Positions 17,918 to 26,518 of a stretch of DNA of 64,000 nt are shown here, piece after piece. The notes under the pieces are model-generated. The model did not search any database and had not been told where the DNA came from. It saw only the letters and a list, made by a program, of their open reading frames with translations. Source of the DNA: Streptomyces sp. RB17 (GTDB lineage: Bacteria > Actinomycetota > Actinomycetes > Streptomycetales > Streptomycetaceae); assembly GCF_009604455.1 (NCBI RefSeq), contig NZ_WEGL01000001.1, forward strand, positions 1,178,001 to 1,242,000, in the 5' to 3' direction. Numbering within the stretch: position 1 is the first letter of the stretch; each line of letters starts with the position of its first letter. Both the position numbers and the translations under genes were made by a program.

Positions 17918-18694
17918 GTGAGCGAGAAGAACCGTGACGGAAAGCGCACCGCCCGGGAGCGGCTGGCGGTCGAGCGAGAGAAGCAGAGGCACGCGGAGAG
18001 GCGGCGGCGCACCCTGATCGTGGGCGCGAGCATCGTCTGCGTGCTGGGCCTCGCGGCGGTGATCGGCGTGCTCGCCGCGAACGCCGGCAAGAACAAGAGC
18101 AGCGAGAAGGCGGGCCCGGTCGTGGTGCCCTCGGGCGCGCAGGGCAAGGACAGCCTCGCCATCCCGGTCGGCAAGGACGGCGCCAGGTCGACGCTCACCG
18201 TCTGGGAGGACGTCCGCTGCCCGGCCTGCCAGGCCTTCGAGGTGGCCTACCGCCCGACGCTCCACGAACTGGTCGACTCCGGCAAGCTCAGAATCGAGTA
18301 CCACCTGGTCCGATTGATCGACGGCAACCTGGGCGGCACCGGCTCCCTGCGCGGTGCCAACGCCGCCGCCTGCGCCCAGGACGCCGGAAAGTTCCGCGAC
18401 TACCACGACGTGCTGTACGCGAACCAGCCCAAGGAGACCGACGACGCGTACGCCGACAACGCCAAGCTGATCGACCTGGCCGGCAAGGTCGGCGGCCTGG
18501 ACACCCCCGCCTTCCGGAAGTGCGTCAAGGACGGCACCCACGACAGCTGGGTGAACAAGGCCCACAAGGCCTTCCAGACCAGCGGCTTCAACGCCACTCC
18601 CACGGTCCTGTTGGGCGGCAAGAACATCTACCAGGACCAGACCATGACCCCGGCCAAGCTCAAGCAGATGGTGGAGGCGGCCGACCACGGGTAA
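17918..18694 (+). CDS. Membrane-anchored DsbA/thioredoxin-fold protein
   Basis: The 258-aa protein has a highly charged cytoplasmic start, one transmembrane helix (about 29-52), then an extracytoplasmic DsbA-like domain. The active-site motif is CPAC in WEDVRCPACQAFE, and the cis-Pro loop is in GFNATPTVLLGG. Further cysteines (AAACAQDAGKF, RKCVKDG) sit in the helical insertion. A role in oxidative folding of exported proteins is likely. The trp terminator is just upstream and lgt follows by about 100 nt, so its gene position groups it with envelope functions. Confidence 0.88.
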   Translation: MSEKNRDGKRTARERLAVEREKQRHAERRRRTLIVGASIVCVLGLAAVIGVLAANAGKNKSSEKAGPVVVPSGAQGKDSLAIPVGKDGARSTLTVWEDVRCPACQAFEVAYRPTLHELVDSGKLRIEYHLVRLIDGNLGGTGSLRGANAAACAQDAGKFRDYHDVLYANQPKETDDAYADNAKLIDLAGKVGGLDTPAFRKCVKDGTHDSWVNKAHKAFQTSGFNATPTVLLGGKNIYQDQTMTPAKLKQMVEAADHG

Positions 18695-18795
18695 GGATCT
18701 TCCTTCCGCCGCCGCGTTTCTCACGCCCCCGTTATGGACCCGTAGCCGGGCAGCTTGCCGTCACCACGGCCCGGCACGGTAGCGTCGGACTTGCC

Positions 18796-19785
18796 ATGGA
18801 ACTTGCCTACATTCCCAGCCCGTCGCGCGGGGTGCTGTATCTCGGCCCCATCCCGCTGCGCGGCTACGCCTTCTGCATCATCATCGGCGTCTTCGTCGCC
18901 GTCTGGCTCGGCAACAAGCGCTGGATCGCCCGCGGCGGTCGGGCCGGCACGGTCGCCGACATCGCGGTCTGGGCCGTGCCGTTCGGTCTGGTCGGCGGCC
19001 GGCTCTACCACGTGATCACGGACTACGAGCTGTACTTCAGCCCGGGCCGTGACTGGGTGGACGCCTTCAAGGTGTGGCAGGGCGGCCTGGGCATCTGGGG
19101 CGCGATCGCGCTCGGCGCGCTCGGCGCGTGGATCGGCGCGCGCCGCCGCGGCGTCCCGATGCCTGCGTACGCCGACGCCGTCGCGCCCGGCATCGCGTTC
19201 GCGCAGGCCATCGGCCGCTGGGGCAACTGGTTCAACCAGGAGCTGTACGGCCGTGAGACGCATGTTCCCTGGGCGCTGCACATCACCTCCTCCGAGGGCG
19301 GCCGGGTGCCGGGCTACTACCACCCGACCTTCCTGTACGAGTCCCTGTGGTGCATCGGCGTCGGCCTGCTGGTCATCTGGGCCGACCGCCGCTTCAAGCT
19401 CGGCCATGGCCGCGCGTTCGCCCTCTACGTCGCGTCCTACTGTGTGGGCCGCGGCTGGATCGAGTACATGCGCGTGGACGACGCGCACCACATCCTGGGC
19501 CTGCGGCTGAACGACTGGACCGCGCTGATCGTGTTCCTGCTGGCGGTGGCGTACATGGTGGTGTCGTCGAAGAAGCGTCCGGGCAGGGAAGCCGTGGTCG
19601 AGCCGGGTGTCTCCGAGGGTTCGGCCGACGCTGCGGAAGGTGCCGACGGGGTCGAGGACAAGACCGATCCGGAGACTGCGGGGGCCGTGGAGTCTGCGGA
19701 GGCAGAGGAGACTGCGGAGGCAGTGGAGACTGCCGAGGCCGTGGAGGCGAAGGACGAGGCCGGGTCGGCGACGAAGAAGAGCTGA
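18796..19785 (+). CDS. lgt: Prolipoprotein diacylglyceryl transferase
   Basis: Lgt (329 aa) transfers diacylglycerol from phosphatidylglycerol to the lipobox Cys of prolipoproteins. The Lgt signature GRWGNWFNQELYG (about 140-152) is intact, as are GLVGGRLYHV with the key Arg and YYHPTFLYES; seven hydrophobic segments are seen. An unusual tail from about 255 on is acidic and repetitive, with ETAEAVETAEAVEAKDEAGSA. ATG 18796 gives the family N-terminus MELAYIPSPS. The lipoprotein LivK in this window is a potential substrate. A bidirectional hairpin follows. Confidence 0.96.
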   Translation: MELAYIPSPSRGVLYLGPIPLRGYAFCIIIGVFVAVWLGNKRWIARGGRAGTVADIAVWAVPFGLVGGRLYHVITDYELYFSPGRDWVDAFKVWQGGLGIWGAIALGALGAWIGARRRGVPMPAYADAVAPGIAFAQAIGRWGNWFNQELYGRETHVPWALHITSSEGGRVPGYYHPTFLYESLWCIGVGLLVIWADRRFKLGHGRAFALYVASYCVGRGWIEYMRVDDAHHILGLRLNDWTALIVFLLAVAYMVVSSKKRPGREAVVEPGVSEGSADAAEGADGVEDKTDPETAGAVESAEAEETAEAVETAEAVEAKDEAGSATKKS

Positions 19786-19801
19786 CGGCTGGTGGTACGA
19801 C

Positions 19802-19838
19802 GCCGAGGGCGCCCGGGTTCTTCCTGGGCGCCCTCGGC
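19802..19838. terminator. Bidirectional terminator between lgt and the CitE-like gene
   Basis: GCCGAGGGCGCCC (19802-19814) and GGGCGCCCTCGGC (19826-19838) form a perfect 13-bp stem with an 11-nt loop. It lies in the gap between two converging genes. Confidence 0.75.
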
Positions 19839-19883
19839 ATGTGCGGGCGACTGGCCGGGGGATGCGGCGGGGAAACGCCGAGG

Positions 19884-20696
19884 TCATGGCCGAAGTGTCA
19901 ATGACAAGGTCCGCTGGGCCATCGTCACCATCGCCGCGTCGATGAAGCGGCCGTCGGGCAGGGCCTGGGCGCCCTCTTTCGCTGCGGCCGCCTTGAGGAT
20001 CGTCTCGGCGTGTTCGATCTCTGCCATCGTCGGACGGTAGGCCCGTTCGATCACCGGGAGCTGCCGGGGATGGATGGCGGCGCGGCCCAGGAAGCCGAGG
20101 GCACGGCCATGGGCGCAGGAGGCGGCGAGGCCGTCCTGATCCCGGATGTCGGGGTGGACCGACTGGGGCGGTGGGGCGAGGCCGGCCGCGCGGGCGGCGA
20201 CGATCACCCGGGAGCGTGGCCAGTCGAGGCCCGCGTCGGCCCGGACCCCCAGGTCGGCCCGCAGATCCGTCTCGCCGATCGCGATGCCCCGCAGGGCGGG
20301 GTGGGCGATGGCGATGGCGTAGGCGTTCTCGATGCCGAGGGCCGTCTCCAGCAGGGCGTACAGCGGCACCGGGGTGGCGGCGGCGACCTGCCTGATCTCG
20401 GCCGGGGCGGTCACCTTCGGCAGCCGCAGGCCCGCCAGGCCCGGGAGTGCGGCCAGGGCGGCCAGGTCGCCGGCGGACCAAGGGCTGTCCAGGGCGTTGA
20501 CACGGACGTGGACCGGGACCGGCGGGAGGTCGGTGAGGAGCTCGGCCGTGGCCGCGCGGGCGTACTCCTTGCGGTCCGGCGCGACGGCGTCCTCCAGGTC
20601 GATCACCACCACGTCGGCGCCCGCGGCCAGCGCCTTGGCCACCACAGGCGGGCGGTCGCCGGGGACGTAGAGCCAGGTCAGCGGGTGCGGGGTCAC
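19884..20696 (-). CDS. HpcH/HpaI aldolase / CitE-like lyase
   Basis: The 270-aa protein has the CitE-like barrel: TWLYVPGDRPPVVAKAL, DVVVIDLEDAVAPDRKEYAR with metal-side acids, HVRVNALDSPW, LRLPKVTAPAEI, ALLETALGIENAYAIA with the catalytic Glu, GETDLRADLG, and AAIHPRQLPVI near the end. Such proteins cleave or make malyl-, citramalyl- or citryl-CoA-type esters. The GTG at 20696 overlaps the stop of the CoA transferase gene, so the two are one transcript and probably one pathway: transferase activates an acid to its CoA ester and the lyase cleaves it. The exact substrate is not readable. Confidence 0.88.
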   Translation of the reverse strand: MTPHPLTWLYVPGDRPPVVAKALAAGADVVVIDLEDAVAPDRKEYARAATAELLTDLPPVPVHVRVNALDSPWSAGDLAALAALPGLAGLRLPKVTAPAEIRQVAAATPVPLYALLETALGIENAYAIAIAHPALRGIAIGETDLRADLGVRADAGLDWPRSRVIVAARAAGLAPPPQSVHPDIRDQDGLAASCAHGRALGFLGRAAIHPRQLPVIERAYRPTMAEIEHAETILKAAAAKEGAQALPDGRFIDAAMVTMAQRTLSLTLRP

Positions 20697-21892
20697 AGGG
20701 CGCCCGCCTCGCGCAGGGCGCGCAGTTCGGCGGGGGTGAGGCCCAGCTCGGTGAGCACGGCGTCGGTGTCGGCGCCGTGCGGGCGGCCGGCCCAGCGGAT
20801 CGCGCCGGGCGTCGCGGAGAGCCGGAAGAGGACGTTCTGCATGCGCAGCGGGCCCAGCTCGGGGTCGTCGACGGTGGTGACCGTCCGCAGGGCCTGGTAC
20901 TGGGGGTCGGCGAGCACGTCCCGGACGTCCTGGACCGGGGCCACGGCCGCCTGCGCCTTCTCGAAGGCCGCGAGGACCTCGGCGCGGGTGCGGGCGGCGA
21001 TCCAGGAGCCGACCGCCTGGTCCAGGACGTCCGCGTGGGCGGCGCGGTCCGCGCCGCAGGCGAACCACGGCTCCCCGATCAGCTCCGGGCGCCCCACCAG
21101 GCGCATCACCCGCTCCGCGACCGACTGCGCGGAGGTGGAGACGGCGACCCAGAACCCGTCGGCGGTGCGGTAGGTGTTGCGGGGGGCGTTGTTCGCGGAC
21201 CGGTTTCCGGTGCGTTCCTGGACGTGGCCGAGCTGGTCGTACCAGGTGAGGTGGGGGCCGAGGACCGACAGGATCGGCTCGATGATCGCCATGTCGACGA
21301 CCTGCCCGGCGCCGGTGCGCTCCCGTGCGGCCAGCGCCGTGAGCACGGCGTAGGCGGTGGCCAGGCCCGCGACCGAGTCCGCGAGCCCGAAGGGCGGGAG
21401 CGTGGGCGGCGCGTCCGGTTCACCGGTGATCGCGGCGAACCCGCTCATCGCCTCGGCGAGGGTGCCGAAACCGGGCCGGCGGGCGTACGGCCCGAACTGG
21501 CCGAAAGCCGTCACCCGGGCGAGGACCAGCCGGGGGTTGGCGGCCGCCAGTTCCGTCCAGCCCAGCTCCCACTTCTCCAGTGTGCCCGGGCGGAAGTTCT
21601 CGATCACCACGTCGGCGGTGGCGGCGAGCCGGAGCAGTACGGCACGGCCACCGGGCGTGGACAGGTCCAGGGTCATGGTCCGCTTGTTGCGGCCGAGCAC
21701 CTTCCACCACAGGCCGACCCCGTGCTTGGCCGGGCCGTGCCCGCGGGAGGGGTCGGGCCGTTCCGGATGCTCGACCTTGATCACCTCGGCGCCGAAGTCG
21801 CCGAGCAGGGTGGCGGCCATCGGGCCGGCGAAGAGGGTCGCGAGGTCCAGCACCCGCAGACCGGAGAGCGGCGGTGGAGCCGTCGTACTCAT
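20693..21892 (-). CDS. Class III CoA transferase (CaiB/BaiF family)
   Basis: The 399-aa product fits the family III CoA transferases: GLRVLDLATLFAGPMAATLLGDFGAEVIKVE, NKRTMTLDLSTPGGRAVLLRL, VVIENFRPGTLEKWELGW, and the nucleophilic Asp in GAGQVVDMAIIEPILS. These move CoA between carboxylic acids. ATG 21892 is used. The start codon and flanks (CGTCGTACTCATGCGTCGT on the plus strand) are duplicated 26 bp upstream. It overlaps the downstream CitE-like gene and follows the ribokinase gene by about 36 nt. Confidence 0.9.
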   Translation of the reverse strand: MSTTAPPPLSGLRVLDLATLFAGPMAATLLGDFGAEVIKVEHPERPDPSRGHGPAKHGVGLWWKVLGRNKRTMTLDLSTPGGRAVLLRLAATADVVIENFRPGTLEKWELGWTELAAANPRLVLARVTAFGQFGPYARRPGFGTLAEAMSGFAAITGEPDAPPTLPPFGLADSVAGLATAYAVLTALAARERTGAGQVVDMAIIEPILSVLGPHLTWYDQLGHVQERTGNRSANNAPRNTYRTADGFWVAVSTSAQSVAERVMRLVGRPELIGEPWFACGADRAAHADVLDQAVGSWIAARTRAEVLAAFEKAQAAVAPVQDVRDVLADPQYQALRTVTTVDDPELGPLRMQNVLFRLSATPGAIRWAGRPHGADTDAVLTELGLTPAELRALREAGAL

Positions 21893-21925
21893 GCGTCGTA
21901 CCTCCGCGTCGTACTCATGCGTCGT
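21881..21925. repeat. Duplicated start region of the CoA transferase
   Basis: The 19-bp sequence CGTCGTACTCATGCGTCGT occurs at 21881-21899 and again at 21907-21925, 7 bp apart. The first copy contains the start codon; the second contains a decoy ATG in the same orientation. It looks like a short slippage duplication. Confidence 0.8.
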
Positions 21926-21928
21926 CCT

Positions 21929-22822
21929 TCACGCGGTGAACTGGGCGTCGATCTCCGGGCGGTACGGCATGGACACCGACGCCCCGGCCCGCTGGACGGA
22001 GATCGACGCTGCGGCCGCCGCCCAGGACAGGGCCTCCCGCACCGGCTTCTCCTCGGCGAGGGCCACCGCGAGCGCGCCGACGAAGGTGTCACCGGCGCCA
22101 GTGGAGTCGACGGCGGTCACCTGCGGTGCCGGGATCACCAGCGGGTCGGTGCCGCGGGCCAGATAGAGGCTGCCCGTGGCGCCCAGGGTGACGACGACCT
22201 CCGGCACCAGGTCCAGCAGGGCGGCCGCGGCCTCGCGCGGGTCGGTGCGGCCGGTGAGGGTGATCGCCTCGTACTCGTTGGACACCAACAGGTCGGTCGT
22301 GTCGAGGAGTTCGGGCGGCAGCGGCTGGGCGGGCGACGGGGTGAGCACCGTACGGACCCTGTGCCGGCGCGCCGCCTGAGCGCCCAGGACGACCGCGCGC
22401 AGCGGGATCTCCAGCTGCAGCAGCAGGGCGTCGGCGGAGGCGATCACGCCCTCGTCGCCGGGGGAGAGGTGGTCGACGGTGCCGTTCGCGCCGGGGATGA
22501 CGACGATGGAGTTGGCGCCCTCGTCGTCCACCACGATGTGCGCGGTGCCGGACGGGCCCTCGACCGTCCGCAGGAAGTCGGTGTCCACGCCGGAGTGTTC
22601 GAGGGTGTCGCGCAGCCGCAGACCGAAGGCGTCGTTGCCGACCGCGCCGATCATCGAGACGGTGGCGCCGGCCCGGGCCGCGGCGATCGCCTGGTTGGAT
22701 CCCTTGCCGCCGGGGATCGTACGGAACTCCCGCCCCGTCACGGTCTCGCCGCGCTGCGGCGCCTTCGCGACATAGGTGACGAGGTCCATGTTCGTGCTGC
22801 CGAGGACGACGATATGGGTCAT
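21929..22822 (-). CDS. rbsK: Ribokinase (PfkB family)
   Basis: The 297-aa protein phosphorylates ribose (or a closely related sugar). PfkB signatures are intact: GSTNMDLVTYV, the substrate-binding IPGGKGSNQAIAAARAGA, and AVDSTGAGDTFVGALAVALAE with the catalytic Asp and anion-hole glycines. IPGANGTVDH and VSNEYEA are ribokinase-like. ATG overlaps the TGA of the preceding glycohydrolase gene (ATGA), so it is co-translated with a series of ADP-ribosylglycohydrolases. This context suggests it captures ribose released from ribosylated substrates. There is no rbs transporter here. Confidence 0.9.
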   Translation of the reverse strand: MTHIVVLGSTNMDLVTYVAKAPQRGETVTGREFRTIPGGKGSNQAIAAARAGATVSMIGAVGNDAFGLRLRDTLEHSGVDTDFLRTVEGPSGTAHIVVDDEGANSIVVIPGANGTVDHLSPGDEGVIASADALLLQLEIPLRAVVLGAQAARRHRVRTVLTPSPAQPLPPELLDTTDLLVSNEYEAITLTGRTDPREAAAALLDLVPEVVVTLGATGSLYLARGTDPLVIPAPQVTAVDSTGAGDTFVGALAVALAEEKPVREALSWAAAAASISVQRAGASVSMPYRPEIDAQFTA

Positions 22823-24201
22823 GGTCGGGTCGCCTCCAGGTGGGTGAGATGGGCGAGGGTGTCGAAGCCGGTGCCGTCGAGGTCGGCGACGGTGGTGGCG
22901 AGCCGGTTCTTCAGCGGGGCCCGCCAGCGGTCGGGGAGCGCGGCGGGGTCGCCCGCGAGCAGCCCGGCGACGCTGCCGGCCGTCGCCCCGTTGGAGTCGG
23001 TGTCCAGGCCGCCCGAGACCGCACGGCAGACGGAGCCGGTGAAGTCGCCGTCCGCGTGGGTGAGGGCGGCGGTGAGCAGGGCGGTGTTGGGGATGGCGTG
23101 CACCCAGTGATGGGCGGGCACGTAGCGGGCGTGGAGCGCGTCCACGACGTCGTCGAAGTCCTCGTGGGACTCGGCAAGACGGACGGCGTCGTCGATCGCC
23201 CGCGCGAGCCGGGAGCGGGGCGGGATCACCCGGCGGCCGGTGCGCAGGCAGGAGTGGACGTCGTGGTCGCCGGTGGCGGCGGTGGCGATGACGGCGGCCG
23301 TGAACATCGCCGCGTAGACGCCGTTGGCGGTGTGGGTGAGGACCGCGTCGCGGTACGCCTGTTCGGCGGCGGCCCCCGGGTCGCCGGGGTTGGTCCAGCC
23401 GTGCACGTCGGCGCGGATCAGGGCGCCGATCCACTCGCGGAAGGGGTTGCGGTGGCGGGCGGTGTGCGGGGGTTCGATGCCGCTGAGGAGGTTGCGGTAG
23501 GCGACGCGTTCGGCGGTGAAGGTGCGGCCGGGCGGGAGCTCGTCCAGCCAGAGCCGGGCGACGTCGACGGTGCTGAAGGCCTTGCCGTGCCGGCGCAGGA
23601 GCAGGAGGTTCAGGAGGGGGTAGTCGAGGTCGTCGTCCTCCGGCATCCCGTCGATGTTCTCGGCGAGGGAGGTGGCGGCGGAGCGGCGGTTCCAAGGGTG
23701 GGCGGCGAGGAGGTCCTGCGGAACGCCGCGGGCTGTGAAGTATGTGGTGAGGGGCCAGTTGCCTGCGGCCTGCGCGAGGGCGCGGATGCCGTCGAGGGGC
23801 AGCTTCTCGACGGGTTTGCCGAGGAGGCATCCGATGGCCCGGCCGAGCCAGGCGGCTTCGAGGGCTTCGCGAGTGGGTGCTGACCTGGTATGGGTTTCGC
23901 TTGCCGGTGCCGGCGGATCCGGCCAGTCCGGGCACAGGGCCTTGATGCGGGCGAGGTTCGTCGGCTCGTCGTGGGACAAGCCGCTGGGGAGGTCCGCCAG
24001 TTCGTCCAGGAGGTCCTCTGCCAGCAGGCGCAGATACCGCGAGACACCGTGGGCGGACGCCCCCGCCCGGGGCGGCGCGTCCGGGCCGCCCGCGGCCCGC
24101 CAGCGTGCCTCGACCGCCGACGGTTCCCGCCCGTCGAGGCGGGCCTGGCGGAGTTCGTGGCCGAGCAGGTCCTCCGGCTGGACCCAGGTCAGTCGGAGCA
24201 T
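22819..24201 (-). CDS. ADP-ribosylglycohydrolase-fold protein (fourth of four)
   Basis: The 460-aa protein has a non-family N-terminal extension of about 110 residues (MLRLTWVQPEDLLGHELRQ, ending near APTREALEAAWLGR) and then the ADP-ribosylglycohydrolase domain. The domain begins ALEAAWLGRAIGCLLGKPVEKLP, carries a DDD metal motif in GMPEDDDLDYPLL and ends with the second metal motif GLDTDSNGATAGSVAGLLAG. The metal motifs look functional. This variant resembles the subgroup with a PEDDD signature rather than DraG itself. Its start overlaps the end of the preceding paralogue and its stop overlaps the ribokinase start. Confidence 0.9.
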   Translation of the reverse strand: MLRLTWVQPEDLLGHELRQARLDGREPSAVEARWRAAGGPDAPPRAGASAHGVSRYLRLLAEDLLDELADLPSGLSHDEPTNLARIKALCPDWPDPPAPASETHTRSAPTREALEAAWLGRAIGCLLGKPVEKLPLDGIRALAQAAGNWPLTTYFTARGVPQDLLAAHPWNRRSAATSLAENIDGMPEDDDLDYPLLNLLLLRRHGKAFSTVDVARLWLDELPPGRTFTAERVAYRNLLSGIEPPHTARHRNPFREWIGALIRADVHGWTNPGDPGAAAEQAYRDAVLTHTANGVYAAMFTAAVIATAATGDHDVHSCLRTGRRVIPPRSRLARAIDDAVRLAESHEDFDDVVDALHARYVPAHHWVHAIPNTALLTAALTHADGDFTGSVCRAVSGGLDTDSNGATAGSVAGLLAGDPAALPDRWRAPLKNRLATTVADLDGTGFDTLAHLTHLEATRP

Positions 24202-25391
24202 GCGGTGCCTCCGAGAGCCGTGAACGCCCGCTCGTGGGCGCGCCGCCGGCGCACGTCACGTTCGAACACCTCGCACGCGACCTCGGTGAGCGTGCGGGCC
24301 GGCTCCCACAGGTCCAGCCGGCTGGCCTCCGCCACCGACTTCGCCCAGTCCTCCGGAACGGGCGAGCCCAGTGCGCCCGCGAGAGCGCCGGCCATCGTCG
24401 CGATCGAGTCGCAGTCGCGGCCGTAGTTGACCGCGCCGAGCACGGCGTGCCGGTAGTCGCCTCCGGAGACCAGCAACATGCCCAACGCGATGGGCAGTTC
24501 CTCGACCGAGTGGAGACGGGAGGGGCGGCGGGCGGCCAGGGAGGGGGCGCGGTAGTCGGGGCCGACGGTGTCGTACGGGGCCACCGCCGCGCGCAGCGGC
24601 CGTAGCGCCGACTCGAAGTCCCGGTGTCGTACGGCCACTTCGCAGACCTTCTCGATCGCCTCGCGCGTGCCGTCCTTCGCCAGGGACAGGCAGGCGGTGA
24701 CGACCGCGTCCGGGGTCGCGCCCGGTGCCGTGGCGGCGGCGACGGCCGCGGCGAGGACACCGGCCGCCTCACGGCCGTACGACGACTGGTGCGCACCGGC
24801 GACGTCCAGCGCCTCGGCGTAGGCGGCGGCCGGGTTGGCCGCGTTGACCAGGCCGACGGGGGCCATGTACATCGCCGCGCCACAGTTGACGATGTTGCCG
24901 GCGCCCGCCTCCCGGGGGTCGACGTGGCCGTAGGCGAGCCGGGCCACGAGCCACTTCTCGGCGAGGAAGAGGCGGTGCAGGGGCAGGGCCTCGGCCTCCA
25001 GCTCCGGGATCCAGCGCGGGTTCGTCATCAGGTCCGGGACCAGGTGCTCGGCGATCGCGTACGCGTCGAGGTGGTCGCGGACGCGGGCGTAGACCCGGAT
25101 CAGCGCGTGGGTCATCAGGGTGTCGTCGGTGACATGGCCGTCGCCCTTGTGGTAGGGGGCGATGGGGCGGGCGGTGCGCCAGTCGTCGCCGTGCCAGGGG
25201 CCGACGATGCCGTGGACGCGGCCGCCGTGGCGCTCGGCGATCTGGTCCGGGGAGTACCCCTCGACCGGGCCGCCGAGGGCGTCGCCGACGGCGGCTCCGA
25301 CGAGGGCGCCGGTGATCCGGTCGCCGAGGCCGAGCAGGGGGGGTCTGTTGCTTTCTTCTTCTTTGAGTCCTTTGGACTCCTTGGGCGTCAT
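24189..25391 (-). CDS. ADP-ribosylglycohydrolase (third of four)
   Basis: The 400-aa protein is the most typical DraG-like member of the block: GDRITGALVGAAVGDALGGPVEG, the first metal motif GHVTDDTLMTHALI and the second GRDCDSIATMAGALAGALG. It should remove ADP-ribose or a similar ribosyl group from a protein or small molecule using two Mg ions. ATG 25391 is used; ATG 25403 would overlap the upstream TGA (ATGA) but then AGGAGG lies directly against it with no spacing. The stop lies within the next paralogue's start (13-nt overlap). Confidence 0.92.
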   Translation of the reverse strand: MTPKESKGLKEEESNRPPLLGLGDRITGALVGAAVGDALGGPVEGYSPDQIAERHGGRVHGIVGPWHGDDWRTARPIAPYHKGDGHVTDDTLMTHALIRVYARVRDHLDAYAIAEHLVPDLMTNPRWIPELEAEALPLHRLFLAEKWLVARLAYGHVDPREAGAGNIVNCGAAMYMAPVGLVNAANPAAAYAEALDVAGAHQSSYGREAAGVLAAAVAAATAPGATPDAVVTACLSLAKDGTREAIEKVCEVAVRHRDFESALRPLRAAVAPYDTVGPDYRAPSLAARRPSRLHSVEELPIALGMLLVSGGDYRHAVLGAVNYGRDCDSIATMAGALAGALGSPVPEDWAKSVAEASRLDLWEPARTLTEVACEVFERDVRRRRAHERAFTALGGTACSD

Positions 25392-25399
25392 GCCCCGAA

Positions 25400-26518
25400 T
25401 CATCCTCCTGGGCGGGCCGGTTGCGCGGCTTCCAGGAGTCCGGCGAGTTCCACCAGGTCGGTGCCGGTGAGGCGGGGCAGCGCGCAGCCGGACAGGGTGC
25501 GGCAGGCGTCCCGCCAGGTCTGCGGGAGGGCCGCGCCGCCGCCGAGGGCTCCGGTGAGGGCGCCCGTGAGGGCGGGGGCGGAGTCGGCGACCCGGGACAG
25601 GCACGCGGCGGCGGGTACGGCCTCGGCGATCCGGCCGTGGGCGGCGGTGGCCAGGGCGAGGGCGACCGGGACGGTCTCGGCGGCGGCGATGCCGTAGCTG
25701 TAGACGTGGTCGACGATCTGGTGCTCGAGGAGCGGTACGAGGGCGAAGGCGGACTCACTGTCGCCGGCGAGGGCGAGCGCATGGCGGGCGTTGCGGCCGA
25801 TCTCGGTGTCGGGCGGGAGTTCGGCGAGCGCGGCGGTCACACAGGCGTCCGTCTCGGCGTCGGCGAGGGCGAGCGCGAGGGCCGCGGCCATGGCGCGGGC
25901 GCCGTGCACGCCGTCGCCGTCCTGGGTGTAGCGGGCGTCGAACTCGGCGAGGGCGGCCGCGCGTTCGGGGTCGCCGGGGTGGGCGACGGCGAGGACGCAG
26001 GCGCGGACGCAGGCGGCGTCGTCGAAGTAGTGCGGGTTGTCGTGGCCGGTGGCGGGCGGGCGCAGGCCGGCGGCGAGGTTGCCGAGGCCGGCGCGGACGG
26101 AGATGCGGGCACGCAGGGGGAGGACGGCGGACTCGACCTCGGGTGCACGGTCCTCCGCGGCGGCGACCTCCGCGGCCACGGCGGTCCAGGTGAGGTCGAT
26201 GGCGGCGCGGGTACGGCGCTCCCGGCTGAGGTCGCCGAGGGCGTCGTCGGCGCCGGCCCGCAGCACCGCCTCGGCGGCGAAGGCCGCCCACTCGGCGTCG
26301 TCGGAGGGGCCGAGGCGCAGCGGTTCGGGGGGTTGGTTGAGGGCGATCGGCACCGGGAGGGTGGTGGTGGCGTTCTGCTCGGCGAAGGTGTCCAGCTCGC
26401 GGGTGAGGCGGCGGGTCCACTCGGGCATGCGGGCGGCTCGGTGCCGGGCGGCGGGCCAACCGGCGGCGTCGCCGGCGGCCAGGCCGAGCAGGAGTCCCTC
26501 GATACGGCGCGCTGTCAT
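25400..26518 (-). CDS. ADP-ribosylglycohydrolase-like protein, degenerate (second of four)
   Basis: The 372-aa product begins like its neighbours (RIEGLLLGLAAGDAAGWPAARH) and keeps the helical, Ala-rich build, including DGDGVHGARAMAAALALALAD. The two metal motifs of the family are missing: no TDDT follows the first helices, and SYGIAAAETVPVALALATA occupies the place of GRDxDTxAxxAGA. It may be a catalytically dead or retasked paralogue, perhaps a structural partner. ATG overlaps the stop of the repeat-bearing paralogue, and its own stop lies 8 nt before the next start. Confidence 0.82.
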   Translation of the reverse strand: MTARRIEGLLLGLAAGDAAGWPAARHRAARMPEWTRRLTRELDTFAEQNATTTLPVPIALNQPPEPLRLGPSDDAEWAAFAAEAVLRAGADDALGDLSRERRTRAAIDLTWTAVAAEVAAAEDRAPEVESAVLPLRARISVRAGLGNLAAGLRPPATGHDNPHYFDDAACVRACVLAVAHPGDPERAAALAEFDARYTQDGDGVHGARAMAAALALALADAETDACVTAALAELPPDTEIGRNARHALALAGDSESAFALVPLLEHQIVDHVYSYGIAAAETVPVALALATAAHGRIAEAVPAAACLSRVADSAPALTGALTGALGGGAALPQTWRDACRTLSGCALPRLTGTDLVELAGLLEAAQPARPGG

